A stretch of 64,000 nt of DNA from Paenibacillus amylolyticus (GTDB lineage Bacteria > Bacillota > Bacilli > Paenibacillales > Paenibacillaceae): assembly GCF_001570725.1 (NCBI RefSeq), contig NZ_BCNV01000001.1, forward strand, positions 806,001 through 870,000, read 5' to 3'. A program made the position numbers and the translations under genes. Shown one piece after another: positions 18,044 to 27,647 of this stretch. The notes under the pieces were generated by a model that saw only the letters and a program-made list of their open reading frames with translations, was not told the origin of the DNA and searched no databases. Within the stretch, counting starts at the first letter, position 1, and every line of letters starts with the position of its first letter.

Positions 18044-19336
18044 ATGAAATTAGAAAAATTTGCTCACCCAACTGAAGGCGAAAAAATTCAAATTGATAAC
18101 GGTACACTTCAAGTACCTAATAATCCGATCATTCCATTTATCGAGGGTGACGGTACAGGCCGTGACATCTGGAAAGCTTCTAAGCGTGTATTGGATGCAG
18201 CTGTTGAAAAAGCATACGATGGCAACAAAAAAATTGCATGGTATGAAGTGTTTGCTGGACAAAAAGCATTCGATACATACGGTGAGTGGTTGCCGAATGA
18301 TACGCTTGAAGCCATTCGCGAGTATATCGTAGCGATCAAAGGACCATTGACTACGCCAATCGGTGGCGGTATTCGTTCCCTGAACGTAGCCCTGCGTCAG
18401 GAGCTTGACCTGTACACATGCTTGCGTCCTGTTCGTTATTTCGACGGTGTACCTTCTCCGGTTAAACGTCCTGAGCTGGTAGACATGGTCATTTTCCGTG
18501 AGAATACGGAAGATATCTATGCAGGAATCGAGTATGCTGAAGGTTCTGAAGAAGTGAAAAAAGTAATCCAGTTCTTGCAACAGGAGATGGGTGCTAACAA
18601 AATTCGTTTCCCTGAAACTTCGGGTATTGGTATCAAACCAGTTTCTTCCGAAGGTTCGAAACGTCTGGTACGTGCAGCAATTCAATATGCAATTGATCAT
18701 AACCGTAAGAGTGTTACCTTGGTACACAAAGGTAATATCATGAAATTTACTGAAGGTGCCTTCAAAAACTGGGGATACGAAGTGGCTGAAGAAGAGTTCG
18801 CTGACAAAGTATTCACTTGGGCACAATATGACATCATCAAAGATAACGAAGGTACAGATGCAGCGAATGCAGCGCAAAAAGCCGCTGAAGATGCTGGTAA
18901 AATCATCGTAAAAGATGCAATTGCCGATATCGCTCTGCAACAAGTATTGACTCGTCCAGGTGAATTTGATGTTATCGCAACATTGAACCTGAACGGTGAC
19001 TATCTGTCTGATGCACTTGCAGCGCAAGTTGGCGGAATTGGTATCGCTCCTGGAGCGAACATCAACTACGTAACAGGACATGCTATCTTCGAAGCAACTC
19101 ACGGTACTGCACCTAAATACGCGGACAAAGATGTCGTGAACCCTGGTTCCGTTATTCTGTCCGGCGTAATGTTGCTTGAGCACTTGGGATGGCAAGAAGC
19201 CGCTAACCTGATCTACAAAGGTATGGAAACATCCATTAACAATAAAACAGTAACGTATGACTTTGCACGTCTGATGGACGGCGCTACTGAAGTGAAATGT
19301 TCTGAATTCGCGGATCAAATCATTAAAAACCTGTAA
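18044..19336 (+). CDS. icd: NADP-dependent isocitrate dehydrogenase
   Basis: A 430-residue enzyme oxidising isocitrate to 2-oxoglutarate. Family marks include [14 protein letters not shown] at the start, [17 protein letters not shown], the [12 protein letters not shown] substrate region, [13 protein letters not shown], and [18 protein letters not shown] near the C terminus. Length fits bacterial tetra-domain Icd (about 423). Strong AGGAGGA site. mdh follows 15 bp downstream. Confidence 0.97.
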   Translation: MKLEKFAHPTEGEKIQIDNGTLQVPNNPIIPFIEGDGTGRDIWKASKRVLDAAVEKAYDGNKKIAWYEVFAGQKAFDTYGEWLPNDTLEAIREYIVAIKGPLTTPIGGGIRSLNVALRQELDLYTCLRPVRYFDGVPSPVKRPELVDMVIFRENTEDIYAGIEYAEGSEEVKKVIQFLQQEMGANKIRFPETSGIGIKPVSSEGSKRLVRAAIQYAIDHNRKSVTLVHKGNIMKFTEGAFKNWGYEVAEEEFADKVFTWAQYDIIKDNEGTDAANAAQKAAEDAGKIIVKDAIADIALQQVLTRPGEFDVIATLNLNGDYLSDALAAQVGGIGIAPGANINYVTGHAIFEATHGTAPKYADKDVVNPGSVILSGVMLLEHLGWQEAANLIYKGMETSINNKTVTYDFARLMDGATEVKCSEFADQIIKNL

Positions 19337-19351
19337 GGGGAGATGTGAATC

Positions 19352-20293
19352 TTGACTATTCAGCGCAAAAAAATCACAGTAGTCGGCGCCGGGTTTACCG
19401 GTGCTACGACCGCATTAATGCTTGCCCAAAAAGAACTCGGGGATGTTGTGCTGGTTGATATTCCTCAACTGGAGAACCCGACGAAGGGGAAAGCACTCGA
19501 TATGATGGAAGCAAGTCCTGTTCAAGGATTTGACAGTCATATCGTCGGCACTTCCAACTACGAAGATACTGCAGGTTCTGAGATTGTAATCATCACGGCG
19601 GGTATCGCCCGTAAACCGGGTATGAGCCGCGATGATCTGGTCAATACGAATGCGGGTATCGTGAAGTCCGTTTGTGAAAATGTGAAAAAATATTGCCCTG
19701 ATTCCATCGTCATTATTCTAAGCAACCCGGTGGATGCGATGACTTATGCTGCTTATCAGACCCTGGGTTTTCCTAAAAACCGTGTTATCGGTCAGTCAGG
19801 TGTTCTGGATACAGCACGTTATTGTACCTTCATTGCGCAAGAGTTGAATGTATCTGTTGAAGATGTTCGTGGATTCGTTCTTGGCGGCCACGGAGACGAT
19901 ATGGTACCTCTCGTTCGTTATTCGAGCGTAGGTGGCATTCCGATCGATACGCTGATTCCGGCAGAGCGAATCGAATCCATCGTTCAGCGCACACGTGTTG
20001 GTGGTGGTGAAATTGTGAATCTGCTCGGTAACGGCAGTGCATATTATGCACCGGCGGCTTCACTCGTTCAGATGACCGAAGCGATTTTGAAGGACAAGAA
20101 ACGCATCATTCCAGTGATCGCTTATCTTGAAGGTGAGTATGGCTACAATGATCTGTTCCTCGGTGTACCAACCATTCTAGGCGGTAACGGCATTGAGAAA
20201 ATATTCGAACTTGAACTGACTGCGGAAGAAAAAGCAGGATTGGATAAATCTGCTGACTCGGTTCGCAACGTCATTTCGGTAGTAAACCTGTAA
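19352..20293 (+). CDS. mdh: malate dehydrogenase
   Basis: A 313-residue LDH/MDH-fold enzyme interconverting malate and oxaloacetate. The NAD loop is [14 protein letters not shown]; the MDH-specific arginines are in [11 protein letters not shown]; the catalytic His is H180 in GGHGDDMVP. Length matches B. subtilis Mdh (312). It ends the TCA cluster before a strong terminator. Confidence 0.97.
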   Translation: MTIQRKKITVVGAGFTGATTALMLAQKELGDVVLVDIPQLENPTKGKALDMMEASPVQGFDSHIVGTSNYEDTAGSEIVIITAGIARKPGMSRDDLVNTNAGIVKSVCENVKKYCPDSIVIILSNPVDAMTYAAYQTLGFPKNRVIGQSGVLDTARYCTFIAQELNVSVEDVRGFVLGGHGDDMVPLVRYSSVGGIPIDTLIPAERIESIVQRTRVGGGEIVNLLGNGSAYYAPAASLVQMTEAILKDKKRIIPVIAYLEGEYGYNDLFLGVPTILGGNGIEKIFELELTAEEKAGLDKSADSVRNVISVVNL

Positions 20294-20323
20294 GTTTGAA
20301 AACTTTTTGAACAGAGATAGAGA

Positions 20324-20357
20324 GAAAACCTCCGGTAAACCCGGAGGTTTTCTTTTC
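20324..20357 (+). terminator. terminator after mdh
   Basis: Perfect 12-bp stem GAAAACCTCCGG / CCGGAGGTTTTC with a five-base loop and T-rich tail. Confidence 0.92.
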
Positions 20358-20428
20358 TTTGGATAAGTTCCCCAGTATAATGGGATGTGATGTATAGCAC
20401 ACCGAAAATGTTGAGGAGGATGAAAATT

Positions 20429-20854
20429 TTGGGAATGATTATGTATCTGCTTCATATTGTTGGAGCACTGGCGATGGGATTCTATCTGATTCTGCCATTC
20501 GTGGTCGGTAAAATCCGTACCTTGAATGCTGCAGCACAAGAGGGAGCATTTGCGTCGCTTCGTTCTTTGAACAAAGTCGCGCAGTATGGACTTGTGATTC
20601 AACTTCTTACAGGCGGTTACCTGATGACAAAAGGTGAGTATTCTCATATCTGGATGGCGGTCGTTGTCGTTCTGCTCCTGGCTATTGCTGCTATTGGAGG
20701 AATTATGGGTAAACCGCTGCGACTCGCTGCAGAAGGTGTGAAAAACAAACGTGATGTAGGTCCCGAACAAAGCAAGATCCGTATGTTCAGTACACTTTTG
20801 GCTGTATTCTTGCTAATCATGGTGTACCTGATGGTGAATAGTCAGGTGATCTAA
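20429..20854 (+). CDS. small four-TM membrane protein of unknown function
   Basis: A 141-residue integral membrane protein with four hydrophobic segments (MIMYLLHIVGALAMGFYLIL, GLVIQLLTGGYLM, IWMAVVVVLLLAIAAIGGIM, STLLAVFLLIMVYLMVN). I do not recognise the family. GAGGAGG (20413-20419) is nine bases before TTG 20429; ATG 20435 is fifteen bases away and ATG 20420 is too close, so TTG is my choice. Monocistronic between two strong terminators. Confidence 0.65.
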   Translation: MGMIMYLLHIVGALAMGFYLILPFVVGKIRTLNAAAQEGAFASLRSLNKVAQYGLVIQLLTGGYLMTKGEYSHIWMAVVVVLLLAIAAIGGIMGKPLRLAAEGVKNKRDVGPEQSKIRMFSTLLAVFLLIMVYLMVNSQVI

Positions 20855-20976
20855 GTACGTTGGACACGTTTAATTTATCATGACGAGATGTATTGATCGC
20901 GGTATGTTAAGCGTTTGCACACGTAACAAGGACAAGCTGAATAAGGTGTAGATGGTGTTTACGTTATAACGAATGA

Positions 20977-21007
20977 AAAATAGACAGCCTCTTGGGCTGT
21001 CTATTTT
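20977..21007. terminator. bidirectional terminator
   Basis: 13-bp perfect stem AAAATAGACAGCC / GGCTGTCTATTTT with loop TCTTG, A-rich before and T-rich after, between convergent genes. The rest of 20855-21117 shows nothing I can assign. Confidence 0.85.
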
Positions 21008-21117
21008 AGTTGTTGCGATGAAGAGATCGACAGAGAGTCAGGTTATGTGAACTGGAGCTACAGAGATGGCTATCAAACATGCACCATACATATTCCATCA
21101 GACACGGTCTGTATTGG

Positions 21118-22677
21118 TTAGACTGTACTCACAGCATGGACACGAACAGCATTCCGACCATTGCGCTTGGACTCGTATAAGGCAGTATCAGCATCGCGTA
21201 ACAAGGACTCCAGCGAATCCACACCTCCATTGTACTGAGCAATACCAAAGCTTGAGGTCAGCGTAATAGGGACTCCCTGAACATCGAGCGGTTCATTCAA
21301 CAAGGCAACTCTCAGTTGTTCTGCAAGTTTCTCGGCTTCCTGGAGCGAGGTATTCGGAAGAGCGATCACGAACTCTTCTCCTCCATAACGAGCGAACAAC
21401 ATCTCAGGGCTCAAATAACGATTACAGACGGAGACAACATGAATGATGGCCTGATCGCCAACATCATGCCCGTACGTATCGTTGATGCGTTTAAAGTGAT
21501 CAATATCAAATAATATAAATGAGGCAGGTTGCAGATTAAGGAGGGCTTCACTTAAAATTTCCCGACCTTTATGCAAAAATTGAGTACGGTTGTAAATTTT
21601 GGTCAGACCATCGAAATAAGCCAGTTGCTTCAGTTGTTCTTGCAAGAAACGTTGTTCCGTTATATCGATGAGCATAATTAGGCTGCCCACGGTCTGCGCA
21701 TCTTTGTTATACACGTAAGATGTCCTGACCTGATAACATACGGTCTCTCCATCTAACTGCCAGTACAGATCCATTTGCAATCCTTCCTTGCCGTATTCAA
21801 CCGGAAAAGTCTCTCCAGCAAGGTTAAGCCATATGTCATCCAAGGGTCGGCCGATCATGGTCGGATTAATCTCCGGCAACATGTCACGCATAGATCGGTT
21901 GTAATCGACCAGACGATTCGAACTATCCAGTACGATAACACCTTCACGCATGCTTTCGAAAATACTGTCCTTGGCGATCGGCACGATGGTCAGTAGACGA
22001 GAGGATAGAATCGCCCAGATGTACATGGCAGATGTGATACACATGAGCACCGGTACAGGGTCCATGCCGCCTGGCGTCAAACCAAGCAAGTACAGAAAAG
22101 CTGCGACCATGGGAATAATCTGCGAAGTGATCAGCGTAAGTAATTGACGACGATACATCTTCTTGGTGTGTTTCCATTGTCCGATCAGAATAAGACAGGC
22201 ACACAACAAACAGGAGAACGTGAATGCACCGTGTACAACATACCATTGGCCTACTGCGATATCCATCAGAGGTACAGAACTATCTTCTCTTAGCCATACT
22301 TTTTTATAAAATAGATGATGAAAATCATTGGTTGCTACCATACATAGCGTAATGGAAGGGATTACAAACAGCGCGGCAGTTACCTTTTTGGATAGCGTTC
22401 TCCCGGTATATTTTATCATCAGGATGAGACCAAGAGATGCGGAGAAGGGCATGCCTATATACTCCACGGTGGTCCAAAACTTCATCTGTTCCAGCGTGTT
22501 GCTGGCCAGCTCAATGGCATACCCGAAGGTATATATGGAGAGTGCTGCTGTGTAGAGAATGAATACTTTGGAACTGGGGATCTCGGATCTTCTGAAATAG
22601 GTGTATAAACACAAAAAGACATTCAGCACAGCTGAAGTGGCTACAAGTGTTATATATGAATTAATGTGCGATTCCAT
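21118..22677 (-). CDS. 7TM sensor + PAS + GGDEF diguanylate cyclase
   Basis: A 519-residue membrane protein. Residues about 1-225 contain seven hydrophobic helices with the pattern of the histidine-kinase N-terminal 7TM sensor domain. A PAS domain follows (about 230-345, SMREGVIVLDSSNRLVDYNRS), then a GGDEF domain (about 350-510). The catalytic loop is intact as RYGGEEF near residue 430, so it can probably make cyclic di-GMP from two GTP. The residues just upstream do not form the RxxD inhibitory site, so product inhibition is not expected. No EAL domain. Transcribed alone, convergent with the small membrane protein. Confidence 0.9.
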   Translation of the reverse strand: MESHINSYITLVATSAVLNVFLCLYTYFRRSEIPSSKVFILYTAALSIYTFGYAIELASNTLEQMKFWTTVEYIGMPFSASLGLILMIKYTGRTLSKKVTAALFVIPSITLCMVATNDFHHLFYKKVWLREDSSVPLMDIAVGQWYVVHGAFTFSCLLCACLILIGQWKHTKKMYRRQLLTLITSQIIPMVAAFLYLLGLTPGGMDPVPVLMCITSAMYIWAILSSRLLTIVPIAKDSIFESMREGVIVLDSSNRLVDYNRSMRDMLPEINPTMIGRPLDDIWLNLAGETFPVEYGKEGLQMDLYWQLDGETVCYQVRTSYVYNKDAQTVGSLIMLIDITEQRFLQEQLKQLAYFDGLTKIYNRTQFLHKGREILSEALLNLQPASFILFDIDHFKRINDTYGHDVGDQAIIHVVSVCNRYLSPEMLFARYGGEEFVIALPNTSLQEAEKLAEQLRVALLNEPLDVQGVPITLTSSFGIAQYNGGVDSLESLLRDADTALYESKRNGRNAVRVHAVSTV

Positions 22678-23029
22678 TGTCAGGTCTCCATGTCAGGTTA
22701 GAATGATCAAGCCTGTAATGTTAGTCAAAGCATATCTGTATACTGTACATTGTACATCAGCCCAAGCAGCATAGGAATACACTTTGTATCATGAAACAGT
22801 CTAATTTCGAATAAATTTCGAATTTTCGGCAAATTGATGAAGATCAAATATCTCAGTCTTCTTTTTACAAAAGTCGGGATCAGTCTTCATACAACCATGA
22901 TATTTTATGATTAGCCTTGTCTAAAGTTGACTGTAGTCAAGATCGATATGTTTCCTCATGAATGGGAATAGTCACCATGTCATCTGTGATATGATAGACC
23001 GAGCAAGTTTACTTCAGGGGGACAGTCAT
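22678..23029. other. 352-bp divergent intergenic region
   Basis: Between the GGDEF gene and the cupin gene. No gene is supported. TTGACT-GT-AGTCAA at 22927-22940 is a perfect 6-2-6 palindrome and a possible operator, and TATGAT at 22990-22995 is a possible -10 for the cupin gene with no clear -35. Confidence 0.4.
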
Positions 23030-23377
23030 ATGAAAATGAGCAAACAAAATGCAGCACATTATATATGGGGCGGGCAGTGCGATGGTTGGCACCTCGTTCA
23101 AAATGAAACACTCAGCATTATTCATGAACGAATGCCCGCAGGAACGGCTGAAATCCGACATTATCATTCGATAAGCCGTCAGTTCTTTTTTATTCTCAGC
23201 GGTGAAGCCTGTATGGAACTTAATGGAGATACGGTTGTGCTGGAACCCCATGAAGGGATTGAGATTCCTCCGGGAGAGCCTCATCAGATGATGAACCGGA
23301 GCGACAAAGAAGTGGAGTTTCTCGTTATTTCCAATCCTGGTACTCGTGGGGATCGAATTGAACTGGATTCATTGTAG
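23030..23377 (+). CDS. cupin-domain protein
   Basis: A 115-residue single-cupin protein. Motif 1 is EIRHYHSISRQFFFILSGEA (metal-ligand H and E-type positions) and motif 2 is PGEPHQMMNRS. Cupins of this size are metal-binding beta barrels with varied roles, so no function is assigned. ATG 23030 lies eight bases after AGGGGG; earlier in-frame starts lack a site. It precedes phoR by 43 bp on the same strand and may be co-transcribed. Confidence 0.8.
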   Translation: MKMSKQNAAHYIWGGQCDGWHLVQNETLSIIHERMPAGTAEIRHYHSISRQFFFILSGEACMELNGDTVVLEPHEGIEIPPGEPHQMMNRSDKEVEFLVISNPGTRGDRIELDSL

Positions 23378-23420
23378 AGTAAGACATTAGATATTAATCT
23401 GATCATAAAGGAAGAGATAG

Positions 23421-25241
23421 ATGAGACCGTTCCGAATTCGCCTTGCCATCATTATGATGGTGCTGATCGGCGTATCCGTCATTGTGGCTGGATATACGAT
23501 GGGCAGAGTGTTTAAGACTACGCATACGACCGCACTGGAGCAAACGATGGTGCGTGAGATTAATTTGCTCAAAGCAACCTTCCCGTTCCATGATGCAAGT
23601 GATCCAACCTCGCAAGCTACACGAAAGTATTATTCAGATCGGGCGCTGGAATTAGATCGCCTAACGGATTCCCGGGTAACTTTCATCAATAAAGATGGCA
23701 CGGTCATCGGAGATTCCGAGAGTGATCCGGCATCGATGGATAACCACTTGAACCGAGAGGAGATTAAGGGTGCCGTTGGAGATGGATACGGGCAGTCCAT
23801 ACGTTACAGTGAAACACTGGGACAGGACATGCTGTACGTGGCACTACCTGTGAATTCGGATCAAAGTGACATGATTGAAATTCCGAGCGGCAAATTTGAT
23901 GGCTATATTCGTCTTTCCATGAGTTTGCAGGCTGTTGATCAGGGGCTTCAGCGTGGATGGATGATCATGTTTGCTGCACTGGGACTGCTGTTCCTGATTG
24001 TCGCGTTTGTCAGTTATCGGGTTGCACGCGGATTAACCTCGCCGATTGAGCATATTACGAAAGTGGCCCATCGCATTACCAAGCTGGAATACGATGCGAG
24101 AGTGGACGTCACGCGTAGAGATGAGATCGGACAGCTGGGGCTTGCGATAAACGGAATGGCAGACAGCTTGCAGTCTCAGCTAAAAACGATTCGTGACAAT
24201 GAAGCGCTGCTACAGAGTGTCCTGGCGAATATGACTGGAGGCATTGTTATGATCGATGCAGGGCAATCCATTGCGCTGGTCAATCGGGAAGCGGAGCGTA
24301 TGCTGGGTATTCAGGCAGGAAAGGTTACAGGTAAACCTTATACTGAATTGAAAAGACACTACGAATTAACCCGTACCATTGAAGAGAGTGTTGCCCTTAA
24401 AGAACGGATGCATGAAGAAGTGAGTGTGTTCAACCCGGAGGAAAAATTGATTCGTATTGATGGGGTACCCATGTCCGAAGATGATGGCGGGTATCGAGGC
24501 ATGTTGTTCCTTTTACAGGACGTGACGGCGATCCGTCGACTGGAGTCGATGCGTAGTGAGTTTGTCGCGAATGTCTCTCACGAGCTCAAGACACCTGTTG
24601 CCGCGGTCAAAGGGTTTGCGGAAACGTTGCTCAGTGGCGGGGTACAGGACAAGGAGACGGAGCGCTCATTCCTGAAAATCATCTATGATGAGGGAGATCG
24701 ACTTAATCGATTGATCGGGGATATTCTGGAGTTATCCAAAATTGAATCCAAACGCGCGCCGCTGCAATGCTCCCCTGTTCATGTACACTCTTTCTTCGAA
24801 ATGGTGCTGGGCACTTTATCCAAAGTGGCGGAGAAAAAGCAGATTCGTCTGGAAATGCATGTTCCCGAGGAACTGTACATTGAAGCAGATGAGGACAAAA
24901 TGAAGCAGATATTCATCAATCTCTTATCCAACGGAATCAACTATACGCCCGACGGTGGCCGGGTGAAGTTGCAGGTGACAATGGATAACGATGAGGAAGT
25001 CGTGTTTGCGGTGTCGGATACGGGAATTGGCATACCGAAAAAAGATTTGCCGCGAATCTTCGAACGATTCTATCGCGTCGATAAGGGCAGATCCCGTAAT
25101 TCCGGAGGAACGGGTCTTGGGCTTTCCATCGTGAAACATCTGGTGGAATTACACCATGGCAAATTGTCTGTAGAGAGTGAACTGGGCATGGGTACAACGT
25201 TCCGTGTTATTCTTCCATTCATTCAGGACGAAGAGATGTAG
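23421..25241 (+). CDS. phoR: phosphate sensor histidine kinase PhoR
   Basis: A 606-residue sensor kinase. TM1 at about 7-27, an extracytoplasmic sensor of about 150 residues, TM2 at about 178-199, HAMP (about 200-252), PAS (about 260-360), HisKA with phospho-acceptor H387 in FVANVSHELKTPVAAVKG, and HATPase_c with NLLSNGINYTPDGG, DTGIGIPKKDLPRIFERFYRV and GGTGLGLSIVKH. Architecture and length fit PhoR. It lies upstream of phoP, the reverse of B. subtilis. The PhoP boxes nearby support the phosphate assignment over other PhoR/WalK-like kinases. Confidence 0.88.
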   Translation: MRPFRIRLAIIMMVLIGVSVIVAGYTMGRVFKTTHTTALEQTMVREINLLKATFPFHDASDPTSQATRKYYSDRALELDRLTDSRVTFINKDGTVIGDSESDPASMDNHLNREEIKGAVGDGYGQSIRYSETLGQDMLYVALPVNSDQSDMIEIPSGKFDGYIRLSMSLQAVDQGLQRGWMIMFAALGLLFLIVAFVSYRVARGLTSPIEHITKVAHRITKLEYDARVDVTRRDEIGQLGLAINGMADSLQSQLKTIRDNEALLQSVLANMTGGIVMIDAGQSIALVNREAERMLGIQAGKVTGKPYTELKRHYELTRTIEESVALKERMHEEVSVFNPEEKLIRIDGVPMSEDDGGYRGMLFLLQDVTAIRRLESMRSEFVANVSHELKTPVAAVKGFAETLLSGGVQDKETERSFLKIIYDEGDRLNRLIGDILELSKIESKRAPLQCSPVHVHSFFEMVLGTLSKVAEKKQIRLEMHVPEELYIEADEDKMKQIFINLLSNGINYTPDGGRVKLQVTMDNDEEVVFAVSDTGIGIPKKDLPRIFERFYRVDKGRSRNSGGTGLGLSIVKHLVELHHGKLSVESELGMGTTFRVILPFIQDEEM

Positions 25242-25275
25242 GTGTCAGGTATCAAATGTAAAAAGTATGTATTGT

Positions 25276-25307
25276 TTTACACAGCGTTAACAATTTAGTG
25301 CTATGAT
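25276..25307 (+). promoter_or_regulatory. PhoP box and promoter in front of phoP
   Basis: TTTACA (25276-25281), five bases, TTAACA (25287-25292): an exact match to the Bacillus PhoP box TT(A/T/C)ACA-N5-TT(A/T/C)ACA. TATGAT (25302-25307) downstream fits a -10 with the box in the -35 position. It suggests autoregulation of phoP separately from phoR. Confidence 0.7.
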
Positions 25308-25356
25308 AGAAAAAGTGTTGTGGCAACAGACAACCTATGAAGAGAGAAGGGGTATC

Positions 25357-26085
25357 ATGGCACAGCGTTTGCTAGTTATTGAAGATGAACCTACATTATC
25401 AAGATTACTCACGTATAACCTGACACAAGAGGGTTATGACGTTACAGCTGAGGATCACGGATCAGCAGGATATGACCGGGCCTTGTCTCAGGAATTTGAT
25501 CTGATTTTACTGGATCTGATGCTACCGGGTATGAATGGTCTGGACATTCTGAACAAGTTAAGAATTCAGGGTGTCAGTACACCAGTTATCATTCTGACGG
25601 CAAAGACCGGTGAAGCCGAGGTTGTACAGGGGCTGAAATCGGGTGCCGATGATTATATTACCAAACCATTTGGTGTATCGGAGTTATTAGCCAGAGTGGA
25701 TGCGGTATTAAGACGTTATTCCAATGGTGAAGATTTACCACAGCCTGAGGACAAGGATGGTTCACGAATTATTTTGGGAGAGCTGGAGATCTATCCTCTG
25801 AAGTATGAAGTGACACTGGGTGGACAATCCATCAGTCTGCGTCCAAAAGAGTTTGAAGTACTGCTATATTTGGCCAAAAAGCCAGGTGTGGTGCTCACAA
25901 GGGATGATCTGATGAACGCGGTGTGGGGCTTCGATTATATTGGAGGTCAACGAACCGTGGATGTTCACGTCAGCTCATTACGTAAAAAGCTGGAGCTAGA
26001 CCCGGAATCGGTTCACATTGATTCGATTCGCGGTGTAGGTTATAAATTGGTTGTCAAAAGAAAAACTCCCCATCATTCAAGTTAG
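25357..26085 (+). CDS. phoP: phosphate response regulator PhoP
   Basis: A 242-residue OmpR-family regulator. The receiver has acidic residues in VIEDEPT, phospho-acceptor D53 in LILLDLMLPG, T in VIILTAKTG and K in YITKPFG. The winged-helix DNA-binding domain occupies about 145-240 (LRPKEFEVLLYLAKKPGVVLTRDDL, RTVDVHVSSLRKKL). Start ATG 25357 with AGAAGGGG; an earlier ATG has no site. Its 3' end overlaps its own terminator stem. Confidence 0.92.
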   Translation: MAQRLLVIEDEPTLSRLLTYNLTQEGYDVTAEDHGSAGYDRALSQEFDLILLDLMLPGMNGLDILNKLRIQGVSTPVIILTAKTGEAEVVQGLKSGADDYITKPFGVSELLARVDAVLRRYSNGEDLPQPEDKDGSRIILGELEIYPLKYEVTLGGQSISLRPKEFEVLLYLAKKPGVVLTRDDLMNAVWGFDYIGGQRTVDVHVSSLRKKLELDPESVHIDSIRGVGYKLVVKRKTPHHSS

Positions 26086-26107
26086 CAATGATCGGGGAGT
26101 TTTATTT
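26062..26107 (+). terminator. terminator overlapping the phoP 3' end
   Basis: AAAACTCCCC-ATCATT (26062-26077) pairs with AATGAT-c-GGGGAGTTTT (26087-26103); the phoP stop codon lies in the loop side. T-rich tail. Confidence 0.85.
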
Positions 26108-26144
26108 TACGTTCATTTAACATAAAGGAAGATTTTTCTTTACG
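26106..26144 (+). promoter_or_regulatory. PhoP-box-like array before the CBS/receptor gene
   Basis: TTTACG (26106-26111), N5, TTAACA (26117-26122), and TTTACG again at 26139-26144, all in 11-bp phase with one unmatched step between. Two of the three repeats have one mismatch to TT(A/T/C)ACA. The same layout occurs before pstB at 27498. Confidence 0.5.
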
Positions 26145-26237
26145 CAGAGGGAGTAGCATGGACTTATCTGAGTGATACTTTGTACCTACATAACCTACCT
26201 CAAGACGGAGCTATTACGTAAAGGAGATTGCGTATTT

Positions 26238-27419
26238 ATGCCTATGTTGCTCGAAGTGAAACCCGATCAGCCTCTCGTTGTTTTACATAATGAAGAATTA
26301 ACTACACCTGAAATGAAGCATAATGAAGTAAGGGTTGTTGCTGAAGAGCCTGTAATCAATTTGCATGACTATTATCGTCAGGTTCCTGTCGCCGGGGTCC
26401 ATACAACCTGTGGAGAAGCTGCGACGATGATGAATCAGGATCAGGAGCACCCGTGCATCGTATTATGTGATGAGCAGATGAAACCGACCGGGTTATTAAT
26501 GCGTGAGACGTTATATCGGATGTTGAATGGTCGTTTTGCCGCAGATCTGTTCTACCGTAAACCCGTCATACAAGTAGCGAATGCATCTCCGGTTATTGCG
26601 GATATTGATATGGAAGCCACAACGATTATTGATATTGCACTTGGACGCACTGAACAGCATTTCTATGATTGTCTGCTCGTTACAGAACAAGACAGACTGC
26701 TCGGTGTGCTGACGATGCGTGACGTGATGTCTCTATCCAGAAGACTGCAACAGGCTGTTACGGAAGAGCGCATACGTACAGTAACCGAGAGCAGACAAGA
26801 GATATCTAGAATCAATAATGCAGTCACCAAGCTGGTGCAAGCGGCTAATCAAACTGTACATGAAGCCCGTGAGATCATGGCATTATCCGAGCATGGAGAA
26901 GAGAGTTTGAAGCACGTCGATGCTTCCTATAACCGCGTACATCAGCATATGGAGAGCCAAGGACAACATGCGGATTACATGCTGGATTCGATCAAAACCG
27001 GCTCAGGCATGGCACATTCCATTCGATCCCTGGCAGATCAAAGTGGACTCCTTGCGCTAAATGCTTCCATCGAAGCAGCTCACGCGGGTGAATACGGACG
27101 AGGTTTTCAGATTGTTGCAGGTGAGATTCGAGCGCTTGCGAAACAGACCCGTGAGGTTGCAGGCAACATGTCTTCATTGCTTGAGAATATTGGTGGATTG
27201 ACCCTCCAGACAGTAGAACTGGTTAAGGCAAGCGGAACCGAAATTGACGATAGTTCAGTGCATGTGACCTCTGGGGGAGCAACGTTCCGGCAACTGAACA
27301 GTGCAGTGAGAGATTTGTCTCGTATAGCAGAGGAGATCGCCATGGAAGGCGGAAAAGCTGGAGAAGTCGCTGAGCATATTCGAATGAAGCTGGATGAGAT
27401 GGTTGCGGATAGTGAGTGA
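26238..27419 (+). CDS. soluble CBS-domain chemoreceptor-like protein
   Basis: A 393-residue protein with no membrane segment. The N-terminal half (about 35-180) is a CBS pair (VPVAGVHTTCGEAATMMN... and DCLLVTEQDRLLGVLTMRDVM). The C-terminal half is a methyl-accepting signalling domain with the conserved hairpin tip (LADQSGLLALNASIEAAHAG and FQIVAGEIRALAKQTREVAGNM), which binds CheA/CheW in true receptors. CBS pairs commonly bind adenine nucleotides, so it may report an internal metabolic signal. It sits between phoP and pstB behind a PhoP-box-like array, suggesting a link to phosphate state. Start ATG 26238 with AAAGGAG eleven bases upstream. Confidence 0.85.
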   Translation: MPMLLEVKPDQPLVVLHNEELTTPEMKHNEVRVVAEEPVINLHDYYRQVPVAGVHTTCGEAATMMNQDQEHPCIVLCDEQMKPTGLLMRETLYRMLNGRFAADLFYRKPVIQVANASPVIADIDMEATTIIDIALGRTEQHFYDCLLVTEQDRLLGVLTMRDVMSLSRRLQQAVTEERIRTVTESRQEISRINNAVTKLVQAANQTVHEAREIMALSEHGEESLKHVDASYNRVHQHMESQGQHADYMLDSIKTGSGMAHSIRSLADQSGLLALNASIEAAHAGEYGRGFQIVAGEIRALAKQTREVAGNMSSLLENIGGLTLQTVELVKASGTEIDDSSVHVTSGGATFRQLNSAVRDLSRIAEEIAMEGGKAGEVAEHIRMKLDEMVADSE

Positions 27420-27497
27420 TATAAAAGCAAATCAATAAGGCAGGCATCAGCAATCAGATTGATCCATCAAGCAGATCATGAAGGTTAAGGATGTCTT

Positions 27498-27536
27498 TTT
27501 ACATTCCGTTAACACGAAAGTGATACTGTTTTTACA
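27498..27536 (+). promoter_or_regulatory. PhoP box array before pstB-phoU
   Basis: TTTACA (27498-27503), N5, TTAACA (27509-27514), an imperfect step at 27520, and TTTACA (27531-27536), all at 11-bp spacing. TATTAA at 27551 is a possible -10. The first pair is an exact PhoP box. Confidence 0.75.
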
Positions 27537-27647
27537 ATGAGAGGGTAGGATATTAAAGATGGCCGAGCAGAGATGAATCATTATCAGCATCGGTCTCAAC
27601 GTAAAGGGAGTTTCAGTGTCCCTGCAGCGAAGGAGAAGTGAACATCC

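Noticed and set aside
20905..20925. cre-like sequence GTTAAGCGTTTGCA after the small membrane gene
   Set aside because: Three mismatches at specified positions and no promoter nearby.
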